Shown here piece after piece: positions 1 through 12,379 of a stretch of 64,000 nt of DNA. The translations under genes and the position numbers were made by a program. How positions within the stretch are numbered: position 1 is the first letter of the stretch; each line of letters starts with the position of its first letter. The notes below the pieces were generated by a model. The model made no database searches. It saw only the letters and a program-made list of their open reading frames with translations, and had not been told where the DNA came from. Source of the DNA: Pseudorasbora parva (taxonomy: Eukaryota > Chordata > Actinopteri > Cypriniformes > Gobionidae); assembly GCF_024679245.1 (NCBI RefSeq), contig NC_090173.1, forward strand, positions 6,320,428 through 6,384,427. Direction: 5' to 3'.

Positions 1-2458
1 TAATTTGTATGGCCCAAACCTCGTTCTTTGAATTATCACAAATGTGTTATTCCAAGGTTGTTCAGTTGCCAGATCTTGTATGAAACAGCGACTCATAGAA
101 TCGAAACATTGCACAAATTTCAAACCCTTGTGGCCTCGACCTGGCAACCTAGCGCTGTTGATATCTGCGCGGGAAGTTGAATCAAGCATCATTAGTAGAA
201 ACGATTGTAGAAACGAGAGAAGACTCCACTGGTAAATAGTTATTTTCTGTAATCCCCTGAGTGTTACATTATATGATCATGAGTTTATTCATGGAAATGA
301 TTTTAAACCATTTAAGAGCTACAAGACAAAGAGAATGTGCTGTATGAAAAACTCACAAAACACCCAGATTAAAGTTCTCTTTCACGCTTTAACAAACAAT
401 AACACACACAATTATGCCAATATACCAGTTTTGTTAAGATTCTTCTTAAGAGCAGCCTTAAAAAGTTAAATAACATCTTAAATGAGTTTAAAGAGGTGTG
501 AGAAAATGAGATGTGTGTGAGAAAGGCTACGCATCATGTGCGACAGCCGACGATCTTTTAAAGGCACAGTAACCACTTATAATGACAATGTAAAGAACAA
601 AAGTAATTGCTCACTAAATATGCTCTGCTCTTGACTAAATAACTTCAGTACCTTTAATAAGGATTAATCTATATACAATTCATAATGTATGTAGTGCAAA
701 CTGATAACGTATTTTTCCTACTTGTTAACTTCTTGAGCACTGGTACAAATGAAATGTGAGGATTTTTTTTTATTCACTTAAATTAAAAGTTATGTTTTTT
801 GAAGCTAAATAAATGTTAGTGTGTTATTTCTTTTAAGTGTGAATTAAATATTATTTCATAGAGACATCAGAAGCTGTATTACTATCAGTGATACTGGCCT
901 AAAAAGATAAAAAGGTTTCAATAAACAAATTTTTATGTTGTTTGTACATTAATTTGGAGCTAATATACATATTATATGTTTTAATGGCAATTAATTAAGA
1001 TGAATCACAGAAACAAAATATCAATATAGATAATTAAAAAACGAAGAAACGTATTTATATAAAAAATATGTATTAATTTTAGATTTTAAAACATCTACCC
1101 CATCCCCAGTCTCTCTCCCCCATAGCACCCCCCCCCCCCCCCCCCCCCCCGTGATTTTGATGCCCAAATGTTGACAGGTATGGTATTCTACAGTCAAAAA
1201 AACGAAATATGTGAAAACGCCCCTTTTTAGCTTCAGGTTCTAAAGGGTTAACTTAGAGATGTTAGAGAGACCTATTTACATAACTAAATTACCCAACACG
1301 CATTAACTGCCCATGTTAAAGTATCCATTTTTAATTCTTAATTGTATTTAACTTAGTAAAGTAGATTTTGCTTAATTCCATATGTGAACTTTATGTAAAA
1401 AAATCAGGATTTGACATCAGCTGTTGCCAGGCAGAATTCATACTGGCATGTTCTGAGACTAAACAGATAAATGTCCGTCACAATTGTTCCTTTACCCCAT
1501 TTCCCTTTGACTGGTTTTCTTTCAACGAGTCAGATCATATTTTCATTTTATGTTCTTAGGAAACTGCATTTTACGGACTAGCTATCAAGTAGTTTCGTTA
1601 GGACTAGTCTTTTTATAGGACTAAGAGATGTTAAAAAAACGACTAGGCAGGGTAAAGATAAATGTATCTTTAATAACTGATGTTAATAAAATGGAATTTG
1701 CATTCGCTGCTGTGTCCTAGCACTTTATGTTTGGAGTGAATGATAAAACCTTCAAGCTGGACTTCTTTGTGGTGTGTATTAATAAAAAATAAAGTGAAAC
1801 TAAAAACTTCTTCTCTCGATGCGACACAAAAGGAAGTTTCTGCACGATCATAAATAATCCTTCAAGATATAGCAGATCTAGTACTGCAACTGTTGAAGAC
1901 GATGACAATTTAATTAAACATCCAACTTCTGAAATAAAATCTGAAAAGTTCCCATTTGAAGAGATTTTAATCCCAATTTACTCCAAACAATTGTCAATTT
2001 ATTTTGATCTTTAGGCACCTTAAATTAGATAAAAAGATTAAATTATGAAACTGGGAGCAAAAACAGTAGGCTATTTATGAAGGCGAAAAGATTTAATAGT
2101 GTCGTAGGCCAACATCAACTAATAAGATAGCTCATGTCTCTCACACAATCGCTGCAAATTTAATTATGTTAATGTCACGACTTAATAATAATAGCCTAGA
2201 GTAAAATGTGCAGATTATTAACCTTACCTTTACGAAGTACTTCGAGATACAAGTTGGGTTCAAATGCGCTACAGCCTGAGATGTCTGCTTTCGATTTCAA
2301 ACTCATACCATCACTTTAAATGTTAGAAGGCGTTTCACACCGCAAGCGTGGGCAGTGCATGAGCTGCACGTCAGCGTAACTACACCGTCAATGCTGCTGC
2401 GAGAAGGTGGACGTTTAACCCGTGTATGTCGCGTAACCGATCCAAAATTAAACATCCG
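1..2458. other. AT-rich non-coding stretch, no gene seen
   Basis: No reading frame here looks like a protein, and no splice-bounded exon was recognised. The one obvious sequence feature is a run of 23 C at 1128-1150. The stretch just after it (about 1150-1250) reads like old interspersed-repeat DNA, but I cannot name the family. Confidence 0.5.
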
Positions 2459-2770
2459 CCCAGCAAACACAAAACGTTTTTACAACTTTCCACAACGTTG
2501 TATTCTGGTTGCAATACAGGTAATCAGGTAATGTTGTAGTACAACGTTTTAAAGACGTTTTTTAAAATAGAAAAATAATGTAACCAAAATACCAACCTGG
2601 GACGTTTTCTTTAAGTAGTCAAAAAAACGTAAATATCACGTTTGTCTACTACGAAAACTAAACTAGACCAAACTACAACCTTTGGTAGACGTTTTATTCA
2701 GGTGTTAAAATAACGTGATCTGAACGTTGGAATAAAACGTTTTAAAAACGTAATGGTAGTACCAAAATAC
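2459..2770 (+). repeat. AACGTT-rich repeat with CCCAGCAAAC terminus
   Basis: The block opens with CCCAGCAAACACAAAACG and then repeats short motifs around ACGTTTT and AACGTT every 30-50 bases up to about 2760. The terminal motif recurs inverted at 22049-22058 (GTTTGCTGGG), and a close relative bounds the element at 28465-31022. The partner end of this copy was not found. Seen: motif repetition and terminus. Inferred: one end of a DNA transposon. Confidence 0.45.
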
Positions 2771-3067
2771 AACCATATGCCAAAATAGGTAGGCCTACGT
2801 TCTGTTTTTGGAAAATATACACAGAATATAAACAGAACGTGACAGTAACATTTTAAAATCAACGATTCAGTGACTGATCGAGTAACAGATGAGGCTGATG
2901 CAGAGCTGAGCATTCTATATCAATGTTGTGAATATACTTTAAGGTGCTCATTTAACTGATAGAATAGCTATATTAGAGTATTATATTATACAGGCTTTCA
3001 TTCTCATTCCATTTAAAGTTTTACGTAGGCATAGGCTGCAGTTTCCACTTAAACGGTGGCCTACTTA

Positions 3068-3116
3068 ACTATCGGGACATTATACTTCAGTATAAAAATA
3101 TGTATTCATGTAAACG
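3068..3116 (+). repeat. 49-bp direct repeat, copy 1
   Basis: Identical over 49 bases to 3801-3849. The two copies flank a 684-bp block of different composition. This could be a duplication made by unequal exchange, an unusually long target duplication, or the split direct repeats of a tyrosine-recombinase element. Confidence 0.8.
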
Positions 3117-3800
3117 TACTCGGTTACTTTCGTAACCTCGGTTCCCTGAGAGAGAGGAACGAGTATTACGTATGGGAAAAACTCCTTTTCTCGAGAATGT
3201 GAAGCAAAACTTTTAATAAAGGTATCTATGTAAAGCGCAGTGAGCTGCACGGCCATAGCCCAGCGCGAGGAGCGCTCTGATTGGCCGGGCTGCGGCAACT
3301 GCAGGAACCTATGGTGAGGCGGCTGAGAGGAACGAACCAATGGGGGGCGTTCCAGAAGCCCGCCGAAAAAGGTGCTTATATTTGCATACAGGAGGCTATA
3401 TAAGACCCTAATTCGCCATAGGTTTCAGATTTTATCTCCTTCAGCGATACCTTCGCTGGTCTCCGGAAGAAGCACCGCCGTTGAAAAGGCACCAGCGGAA
3501 CCTGCAGCTGAGGACGACGGACTCCCTCTCCGCCTTCTCTGCCGTTCCAGCTACGCCATCCGGCGTTATATATCCTTTAAACTGTGTCTATGTTGAGTGT
3601 TATATGTGTTTGTGTGTGTGTTGCCGCTGCAACGCCACTTCTAGAGCTTACAGGCTTGTTCTACTCGAGGACTCTCTCGTTCCGCCGCGTCGTTAAGCGC
3701 CGCGGAAAGACGGAGCTCTTCTCACTCTCCCTCTGCTCTCGTCCCGTCGCGCTGAATAGCGCCGCGGAAAGAGAGAATGTTAGAGGACATGAGCACACTC
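3117..3800 (+). promoter_or_regulatory. Promoter-like GC-richer insert between 49-bp repeats
   Basis: This block begins with the small palindrome GGTTACTTTCGTAACC (3122-3137 region). It contains CCAAT-type motifs (one at 3337-3341) and a TATA element (CTATATAAGACC, around 3396-3407), spaced as in a Pol II promoter or an LTR U3. Downstream is CpG-rich DNA with two imperfect copies of a GCCGCGGAAAGA motif (about 3700 and 3760). Overlapping small ORFs exist, but none resembles a known protein. Function is inferred from motif spacing only. Confidence 0.4.
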
Positions 3801-3849
3801 ACTATCGGGACATTATACTTCAGTATAAAAATATGTATTCATGTAAACG
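3801..3849 (+). repeat. 49-bp direct repeat, copy 2
   Basis: Perfect copy of 3068-3116, offset by 733 bp. Full identity over 49 bases implies that the duplication is recent compared with most elements in this window. Confidence 0.8.
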
Positions 3850-5223
3850 CAACACTGCACAAATTACGCGTGACGTGTTTAATGTGCGTGCGCGTTGAAC
3901 ATTCGAGTCGCTTTTAAACTGGAGCGGATGGAATTACCATGGAAACGGGGCAGCTCGTCTGACAACAAGCAGCAAAGCTCCGTCTGTCACTGTTGTTTTC
4001 ACTAATTTCAGGTAAATTTAGTCCCTAATATTACACATATAATACATACAACTGTTCTTGACGTTTTCTAACACGCTTCTGTTGAATATTTACTTTAAAG
4101 AAATGGTTTAGTGTCTTCGGAAAAAGTCCGTTAGCGTCTTAACCGTTAGCTAATCGAGAAACGTTAGGCTAACTATAGCCCTCTGGAGCTCTTATTTATG
4201 AAAGTTGGGCTTTTAATTCCATATTATGTGTAGATAAGAGGTTTTGTTAATGTTTTGCTGGCCATTTGTCAATGGTTGAATGAAAGGAACGTTAATTTAA
4301 GTATTTAACCAAACAGTTTGCACTTTATGTGACTCGGTGACGTCACTCACATGCGCTATTTCAAACATGTTTGATCTATGGTTTGATCTTTCATAGTAAA
4401 CAAGTCGTGACCACGTATTTAACCATGCATCTGTAAAACCTAAACGAAATTCTGGTATCTTACGATATTATATATTGTATATAATAAACTTTTTTTTTTT
4501 TTTTTTTTTTTTGCTGCATTTTCACCTATGCACTAATTTTAGGAAATCAACGTAAATGAAGTCAGCTTATGTGATGCTTTCCCAAATTATTTAGTTGTAT
4601 TTTCAATAACATTCAAGATGACTGTCAAATGAGTGAATGCAACTAAGAAGAACGATGACTGCAGAAGTGGAGGAAATGAGTGAAAAGTCTATTAAGAATT
4701 GCCCCGGCTCAACCTTTTGCCCGCCCACCTGTTTTTTGTGTGTGTTTTTTTTTCCTTTGGCAAAATGGTACTCAAACCAGTCAAGTAATGTTTACTTGGG
4801 TTTTCTAAGTAACAAAGGCATAGCATGCAAACAGTTCAGATTACTAAATTGTTTTAAGTAAATTCTAATTATTGGACATTAAGTAAGTTTACTAAAAAGT
4901 CTTAGTAAGAACAGCTGTTGGATGTAACAGTGTGAACATGCATTTAGTACAACACACTCAACATTCTTAAGTACAATGTACTAAACTTGCATAGTTTAGC
5001 TATTGCATCCGCCTAAAAGTTCACAATACTCAGTTTATTCAAGTTAAATCAACAAATTTTCCAAAATCAGTTAATTTTACAAGTTTTTCTTTAGTAGATT
5101 CAACAATTACTTTTTACAGTGCATCGAAAGGCTTCTGGTCTGGGTAATAAACTGCATTAGAGTGATGAGTATGCCGAACGGGAGGTGCTGCTGATGCTGG
5201 AGATGGAGATCAGCTGATGCACC
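3850..5223. other. Mostly non-coding; one weak candidate 5' exon
   Basis: A CpG-containing stretch around 3900-4011 ends at a possible donor (TTTCAG then GTAAAT), so it could be a first exon on the + strand. A small ORF starts at 4655 (MTAEVEEMSEKS...), but it runs straight into repeat-like sequence. I see no coherent gene. A T-run lies at about 4491-4512. A sequence ending TTTTTACAGTG near 5121 resembles the end of a CACTG-type DNA transposon. Confidence 0.3.
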
Positions 5224-5640
5224 TTCTCTTCTTCTTCTCTTGGGGGATTGCAAACAACTTTAAGTTGCGCACACCCGCCACCTACTGTACAGGAGTGTGT
5301 AACATCATGTATTATTTTATAATTTAAAAAAAACACTCATATTCTGTTCATCAAACCTGTGTATTTGATGAATGTAAACATTGCCTTCCTGGTGATGTTT
5401 ATCCCCTCTCCCTCTTCTTCTGTTCCCAGTATCCTCATCATATTATACTCCCTCATGAACACCATCTTGCAACACTCGTCTTTCCACCTCACATTGCAAA
5501 ATGACATGTTCAACATTTTCTTTAGTCCCAGTTTTCATTGTTCATTTTCCCCAAATCAATGTGCCATTTAATCCTGTGTGATCCGCTCTCAGTCTTGTCA
5601 AAATAATTTCTTCACTCAAAAAATTACTTTTTAAAAGTGT
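5224..5640 (-). mobile_element. LINE 3' end fragment, minus strand
   Basis: Read on the minus strand, the region encodes an RNase-H/zinc-knuckle-like tail with the phrases EEIILTRLRADHTGLNGTL and, after a break, ENVEHVILQC. These are typical of the C-terminal end of fish LINE pol proteins. A 3' UTR stretch containing AGTAGGTGGCGGG follows, then a short AGAAGAAGAAG tail near 5224-5243. The frame is interrupted and only the last part of the ORF survives, so this is a 5'-truncated dead insertion. The exact clade is uncertain (I/Nimb or Tx1 are possible). Confidence 0.6.
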
Positions 5641-7199
5641 TTGCACACAATTATATTGAGCATTTTTTTATGAATAACAATCTATTAACTACAATATGTG
5701 CAGTTTACTTAATAATGTTATGTTAGATTTATAAATGCTTGTTATGTAAAGTGAACACATTTATCAATCTAATTTACCTTTAAAACTTTTTAAATAACAA
5801 CAAGCATATTTTGTATAAATAAAATAACTACAGCCAGTTAATGTGTGTATATGACAGCCTAAACACACACTCTTCTGCATAATGCTAACCACAACATTAC
5901 AGAAACTCCTCTAAACGTCCAACATCACTGAACATTAAACACTATAAACCAGCAACATTCCCTTTACTGAAAAACACATACAGTAACACTTTAATCCCTA
6001 AATTTACTCTCCTAACGCAGTCCCTTGCACGCTGTATTAGGTTGATTGAACAATTAAATCAAGACTAGATATGTTTAAGTAAAGAGGACAGAATTGAAAT
6101 GTGTCTTATCTATGAAGGACCTGAATCATTTTATTGAGTGTTCCCACCTGTTCCTTTCCCTGTAACTTTTAAAGGACAACTCCAGTGAGAAATGACCCTC
6201 GGGGTAATTAACAGATGGTTAGCGAGTAGATCGTTCTCTGGGATGTGTTTTCATGGAAATAGAATGTAAAGAGTTTTATCTCTAAAACAGATTAGCTTAT
6301 AACCCTAGTCTATGGGGCACATAATAAGTGAAATTAAACCGCTAGTTAATACCACTAACAAGGCTCAAAATAGCCTCACACTAACACGGCAGCATAATGA
6401 GGGTCCCTACATGCAAACCGCAGCATTGAGAACTTTGTAAGAGTACAAACAGTTTAATAAAAAGATACTTTATAAACAGAGTGCATTACGTGTTCACGGA
6501 CAGGCGCCATCTTGGAAAACAGTCTCGATGAGTCGAGCCACGAGCGCTCTGCTAAGTGATGAACTGTGACTTGGAGACTCATATGGGATGCTTTCTTCCC
6601 TTGTAGTTAGTCAACCATATATTTTAATAAAGAGATATAATTCATGCATTTCCATATAATTAGATATCACAAACTTAATTCCTATCGACTGCATGTTTTT
6701 GTTTTGTTCCACGCCCTCCTTCCCTCCCTCCCTCCCTCCCTCCGTTTATCACTTTTAGCAGTGTTTTATGTAACTTTAAAGGGTTTCCTGTAAAATGACA
6801 CCAACATTTTGAACCTAGACCACTGTATGTGTGTATGGGAGGCTTTTCAATTTGGGTCGGCCAAATCCAGGCGGAAATGGTACCAGAGTAATTTAGTGTA
6901 AATACATTACTTTGTGTAAAAAAAATGCCAAAGTGATGCATATCTTCAGAAAGAAGAGACTCTAAGCTTTCAAATGGTACCAGATATGAGTTCAGAGCTC
7001 CTCCACAGACATTTCAAATTGAAAGTTTATACATGATGAAGTCATTCCGGACCCTGTACAATGTCCACGGAGTTTAAGCGGTTATCCACGCCATGCAGAA
7101 GTTTTTTTTTTTAAAATCAAATGTTCTTCCTATCCTTAATGTTGTTTTTATGTTAAAAGAATGTAATTTGGTCTTATAGATTTATGCTTGATTTATCGC
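5641..7199. other. No gene seen; short (CCCT)n tract
   Basis: AT-rich DNA without recognisable coding sequence. A (CCCT)n microsatellite lies at about 6714-6742. The minus-strand 88-codon ORF through it (6675-6941) is driven by the repeat and is not counted as a gene. Confidence 0.5.
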
Positions 7200-7526
7200 T
7201 ACCTCTTAAGGCCAATAGCGATTAAGAGTATAACAACAGGAGCAGGGAGCCTTCTCGACCAATGAGAAACCGTTTGGCATGCCCGTTACTCCAAACTGCA
7301 GTTACCCATACAAGGCAAGTACACCTGGCTGCAAGGAGGCCCCACCTCGCAAATTACAGGACTTAAAGGATCTGCTGCTAACCTCTTGGTGCCAGATACC
7401 ACAGCACACCTTCAGGAGTCTTGCGGATTCCATCCCTCGACAGGTCAGGGCTGTTTTGGCATCATAAGACGGACCAACACAATATTAGGAAGGGGGTCAT
7501 AATGTTATGCCTGATCGGTGTATATA
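7200..7526 (+). pseudogene. Tc1-like transposase C-terminal relic with 3' terminus
   Basis: The translation around 7339-7467 reads LKDLLLTSWCQIPQHTF...IPRQVRAVLAS. It matches the C-terminal end of Tc1/mariner transposases, where a tryptophan-containing helix is followed by MPRRVRAVLA-type residues. The sequence after the stop (GACCAACACAATATTAGG, then GTCATAATGTTATGCC to about 7526) is the usual 3' end of such elements. The catalytic DDE segment and the 5' end are absent, so the fragment is inactive. Confidence 0.6.
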
Positions 7527-8065
7527 ATATGTGTGTGTGATAATCAGTATATCTACATAATTATGTAATTAGAAAAGAGATCGGCTTTGCTTTGAAAAAA
7601 AATAACGTTTTTAAGTTGGTACATTTTCTGTCTCTTTATCCCATATTATGTCAGTTTAACTTCAAACTACTTTATTGGCATAATTGACAAAGCAACAAAA
7701 ATTGTCCAAAAATATAATACACAAAAATAAACAAGAACCATGACAGAGGAACTATTAAAATATGAAGTATCTAAGCTGCCATTAACGTTTACAGTAATAT
7801 TGCAATATACACAGTAAAGTGCGACGGAATGAGAAAATAAACTTTAAATAAAATACTACACAAAAATGACTGAGAATTTTTACCTCAGCTGCCATGGTCC
7901 AAACCACGGATAAGTGTACTTATTTTTGCTGCTTTTATTATTACCTTAGCATTTTTAACAATTTATTAACATGTCCCAAGTTTTCGCATGTGTTTAAACA
8001 CATCATGTGACATCATGATGACATTGCGTAACACAAATAGGATATGCATGTGCTGTCACCACATT
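7527..8065. other. No gene; possible LINE 3'-tail fragment
   Basis: AT-rich. Around 7660-7760 the text (TTTATTGGCATAATTGACAA) resembles the reverse complement of a fish LINE or SINE 3' tail. Nothing else is recognised. Confidence 0.3.
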
Positions 8066-8286
8066 GGCCCTCATTTATCAATCTTGCGTAGAAACGGGCG
8101 TATATGTTTGTGTAAGATTATGCTTACATCTCCTCTCACCGCCTGATTTATGAAACTGTACCTCTGCAATCCAGGTGTACGCAATAATTGCCCTTGATAA
8201 ATCCCGCGGCTGAAAACGATCGTCATTAGAATAACACGCCCCTATATATTCAAGTCTCCGCCTCCCCCACGCCCTCATTTTACGCC

Positions 8287-8361
8287 ATGGACAAACAGAA
8301 GACGGCAAAGAAGCGAAACTTCTCCGACGTGGAGATCGGGCGCGCTCAATCATCTCACTAG
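8287..8361 (+). pseudogene. Broken Myb/SANT-like ORF of a Harbinger element
   Basis: An ATG at 8287 opens MDKQKTAKKRNFSDVEI, which matches the beginning of the Myb/SANT-like DNA-binding proteins encoded by fish Harbinger elements (usual continuation: a trihelix domain). The frame leaves the family after residue 17, exactly where a 113-bp palindromic insert begins (8338), and stops at 8361. After the insert the sequence resumes with a run of lysine codons near 8468-8482, so the original ORF was split by the insertion. Identification comes from the N-terminal motif only. Confidence 0.5.
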
Positions 8362-8450
8362 TCCACTAGTCAGGGCACTGATTAGGGCATAAGTCAATGG
8401 GCTGACTCCCTGATCACTGACGATCCTATTGAGATGATTGAGCCGCGCCC
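8338..8450. mobile_element. 113-bp palindromic MITE inside the Myb ORF
   Basis: The left end GGGCGCGCTCAATCATCTCA (8338-8357) is the inverted repeat of the right end TGAGATGATTGAGCCGCGCCC (8430-8450), with one base inserted. ATC lies immediately outside both ends (8335-8337 and 8451-8453), which suggests a 3-bp target duplication. GAGATC also occurs at 8332 and 8454. The element has no coding capacity. Confidence 0.75.
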
Positions 8451-9529
8451 ATCGAGATCACCAGGGAAGTGAAAAAAAAAACCGAAATTGTTTTATTTGA
8501 GAGTATAAAGAGTGGGAATAAAGGCACTTACAAAAACAAAATATGGACACAAATAACGAGTACTGTTAATAGAGTGGAGGTTGAGAAGCGCACTCCAGCA
8601 GTTTAAATAGCTGTTTGGATGATAAATTACCATCACTGCATTATTTTACAGCACGTTTTGAAACAATTAGCATTTAATTTCGTATCAGGGCACATGTATT
8701 GGGGTGTACGATAGTGATGATGATGATGTGATGTGGAGTACTACCATTCATTCACATTAATAATTACATGACAATTTGTAAGAGACTTCTTTTTTATTAT
8801 TATTATTATTATTCTTAATGACGCTTGTTATTTAGAAGAAGAATGTCGTTTTTATTGATTTTATTATTATTTAAAAGAAGAAGAAGGTCATTTTTATTAT
8901 TTTGTCAGTCTGAATTATTTTAGTCCCAGTCCGTGCGCAGCTGCCGGGCCAGGCGGGCCTGAAACGTCAGGTAAAGCGCACAGGCTCGCGACTGGAGGAA
9001 TACATAAGCCTACAAATCAAACGCTTTGGTAAAGTCACACAAATTAAACATTGACGTTCATGTTGCACAAAAATAAACACTGAATGTTGTTGTTGTGGTT
9101 TTTAACAGTGGGTCATAATATAGCATATCTTGTCAGTGCGTTTTGTGGTGTTAGGAATTGTTTTTCATTTTCGCACTAACTCAAACGTGTGTACACCACC
9201 TCCTGAGCTGGCGTAGGATTTGAGCGTGCCGTACGCCAACGTCCATATTGATAAATCTCAAAGTCACCGTGGGTTTGGGTGTACGCAAGGTGTACGCTGG
9301 AAATTTGGTGTACGCACTTTTGATAAATGAGGGCCACTGTGATTTAAAGACATGCAATATGTAACATCAGTCTGTAGAGAGGTGTATGTATATCCAGTTG
9401 TGAGTGGGATCTGGGATGGCTAAGTCACTCCCTGGCGATGTGTCGTTTCCATACACAATATTTCCTTAGGCAGTTTAGAGACAGATGCAGGGGTTCTTGA
9501 GCCCGATGTCTCTGCAACATTCATGACCT

Positions 9530-9722
9530 TGAAAAAGTTATTAATGCCTTCATTTTTTCACAACATCTCACAACCCGTTTGCAGGTAGTCCAAAATTTGG
9601 CCGCTGGGCTGTTGACAGGCACACGAAAGCATGAGCACATTACACCAATTCTGTCTTTACTCCATTGGTTGCCAGTTTGTTTCTTTATGGAATATAAACT
9701 TTTGTTCGTTTTTTAATCCTTA
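9530..9722 (+). pseudogene. L2/CR1-type LINE RT C-terminal relic
   Basis: The + strand frame around 9590-9710 reads AAGLLTGTRKHEHITPILSL followed by LHWLPV. This is the conserved stretch just after the reverse-transcriptase core in L2/CR1 LINE ORF2 proteins. Catalytic motifs and both element ends are missing, so this is a short relic. Confidence 0.6.
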
Positions 9723-11696
9723 AATGGGATCTATGCACATTAATGAAACGTCATACATCTTCCGGGCCACATTCATTATCCAAACGTTGTATTCGTCCCT
9801 CCGTGTCAAGACATTTCCTCCTTGTAAGTTAGCAATCTCTGATTCCATCTTGTCCACAGATTTTTGTGATCCTATCATCTCAGAGCATGCGTCAAGGCCT
9901 TCCATTTCAGTTACGGTTTTCTTCATGGACTCTAGATCAGCGCATAAAAGATCAATCCCGCCGACAAGTCAGAGTGGTCAGTATGGTCAAATTTGATTCT
10001 TTAGGATAAACCCGTGGAGAATGCATCATGTGTACTGTGATGCTGTATTATTCTAGTAGGGGCCTACTTGTTCAAATTGTATCATCTAGTTGAATAACTT
10101 GCAATATTTTTCTTTGTGAGAAAGTGATTCATGGGCATATATGTCACTCAGCGGCATCGAACTTCACAGAGATTTATTCGGGTCAATCAAATTCTGATTT
10201 TGTCTGCCTCTGAAACCATACATCAGCGCTCATTGAAAAACGAAACGAAATTCACTTTTAAATAAAAAATGCCTGACCCACTCCATGTCTTCAGACATAT
10301 GCGCATCTTATGTATAGCCTATCTTACTCGTGCTGTTTTTTGTTTTGTTTTACTAATTAACATATGAAATAAAAAAAAATTTATAGGCTAATATTTAAAC
10401 ATAGCCTATTTAAATAGGCCACGTTTTCTTTAACCCATGGGGACAAAGTTGCCGGCGCATTCTAATGGACATTGTCCTTTATGGTAGCGGATATAACTCA
10501 CAATACAATATACATTGTTAGCCGTGCAGATGTAACATAAACATGCCTGTATGTCTCCTTCCATTAAAAATAATGGCTATTGCAGTGCTGTGATATACAT
10601 AAACTTACCAACATAAGTTTCAATCTTTTTGGAATTACTTTCATGAGTGGGAAAAAAAACTACTTTTAGAAGCATTAGAGTGGTTAATGGAAACATTCAT
10701 TGAACATCATTTAAGCGTCAAAATGTGCACACTGTGCAGTTCAGTTTCAAATGCTGTTAAACTGAATATAAAATGTTTTATATTATTGTTAAATATCCAC
10801 ATAAACAACAATTGTTCGTCAATATAGATCCCCTTTAATGTAGCTATACCCCTGGGCCTCACACATCACAGTATTATAAGAATTAGGCTATTTTATCATG
10901 CAAACTGTCCTGCCCATGGCTGGCCCTGACCAATTTGCTGCCCTAGCCAAAATTGTACTTAGTGCCCCATATATCAAGGTTTAGCACTAAATGTTATTGC
11001 AGTTGTGGGAAAAACTTTATTTCTTATTTCTGTTGATTTATATGATGTCCAGTCCATTCTACCCCATCATTATATTTATGATATTATTATTTATTTATTT
11101 TTTAAAGGCTGATGATAATTAAACTATACAAAAATAGCACCTATGCCACATTACAGCCTAAACTCAAATAGCAAGAGTAATTGCATCTCATTCATGCAGA
11201 AACTATTGATTGAGAAGTGTTTGTTTTCCAGTAGATGGCAGCAATCTTCCACTAAACTACACACATTCATGTTTTCACCATGAATTAAACAGAGAAATTT
11301 AGATATTTAATGTGATTTTTTTCATAAAATGTTGGTATTTTAATTAAATCTGTATATAAATATCATTACTAATATCAGCAAACACATTTAAAACTTGCCA
11401 TATGTCCCCTTAAAACTGCACAACTGCCGAATAAAAACATTAGGCTAATACAAATATATATATATATATATATAAATGTTTTTTTATTTTTATTTTTTTG
11501 TGTGTGTACAAAATCACACTAGCTGTGTCCTCTGGAGAACCCAGAACAGCTACTTGCCTAAAGTTTAAGGTAATACTGGAATTAATTAGCGAACATTAGT
11601 ATTTTACTAATGCAATTAGATAAACTGTTCATTCATTACATCACTTTACCTCTGCAAAACATGCAGTTTCCAGTCCTAATATCTAAAAATGGTGAC
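9723..11696. other. No gene seen
   Basis: Overlapping 68- and 90-codon ORFs on opposite strands at 9720-9996 look like chance or old repeat sequence. A short (AT)n tract lies at about 11456-11474. Around 10915-10960 a GGCCCTGACCAATTTGCTGC-like phrase resembles hAT terminal DNA, but no partner was found. Confidence 0.4.
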
Positions 11697-11698
11697 CT

Positions 11699-11707
11699 CT
11701 TTCTTTT

Positions 11708-11771
<64 letters not shown>

Positions 11772-11772
11772 T
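11699..11772 (+). repeat. (CTTT)n microsatellite
   Basis: About 18 uninterrupted CTTT/TTTC units. The 63-codon ORF through it is produced by the repeat. Confidence 0.95.
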
Positions 11773-12342
11773 TATTTTTTATTAATCTGTTAATTGTTTA
11801 AGTCAAATATATTCAATGTATTTATTCCTTAGAAAGATGATGTCCTGTCCTGGCGACCCAGGGTTTGAAACCACTGTTCTACATCACATAAATACCATAT
11901 GTCGTTGAAGTGTGAGAAAAACCATGGCAGAATTGAAAGAGTATTGAAAGAGTATCCCTGGCTCTAAAATGTTAATTATTTGCTAAATGATATGCTAAAT
12001 AATAATGAACTGCTCGTCTTTCTCTTTTACATTCACATGTAGCCTATCCATTTTGCAGACTCTTTTATCCAAAGTTTGAGGAATAAGGCATAGGGAGGGA
12101 TTTGGAGGTAGGCTACACCTGTTTTTATAATTCTGTTAACTGTCAGAAATCGCTCGTCAATCAAACTTCGGCGAAACTCTAAAACTAAATATTACAACTA
12201 TAAAATTAAATATTACAAATTATAAATATTGTTTAAGTAAGCTAAATTACCCCGAATGTTTACTACATTCTTTTGAATTTGTGTTGGTCAAGAGACTGCA
12301 AGTGGTGAATACAAACATAAACATAAAAACTTCCCTGTGCTA

Positions 12343-12379
12343 TCTGATAGTGGGGCTATCTGATAGTGGGGCTATCTGT
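12343..12379 (+). repeat. Two-copy 19-bp tandem repeat
   Basis: The unit ATCTGATAGTGGGGCTATCTG overlaps into a second copy. A separate cluster of GCAGACGCAGAC and GTGGATAAA(C/T)GCCTGGATA repeats follows at 12605-12694. Both are simple local duplications in DNA with no gene. Confidence 0.6.

Larger units (their letters stand above)
8066..9335 (+). mobile_element. Harbinger-type DNA transposon, non-autonomous
   Basis: The termini are inverted: GGCCCTCATTTATCAA at 8066-8081 and TTGATAAATGAGGGCC at 9320-9335, with further TACGC-rich subterminal similarity. The element carries the start of a Myb/SANT-like ORF (8287) of the type that accompanies PIF/Harbinger transposases. No transposase is visible in its 1270 bp. 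The flanking trinucleotides (ATT left, ACT right) are not a clean 3-bp duplication, so the superfamily call rests on the ORF and termini. Confidence 0.6.

Noticed and set aside
3372..3898. Overlapping ORFs after the TATA box at 3397 as a gene
   Set aside because: Three frames overlap without any domain. CpG-rich leader-like DNA explains them better.
9720..9996. Overlapping plus and minus ORFs of 68-90 codons
   Set aside because: No family resemblance, no splice sites and repeat-like surroundings.
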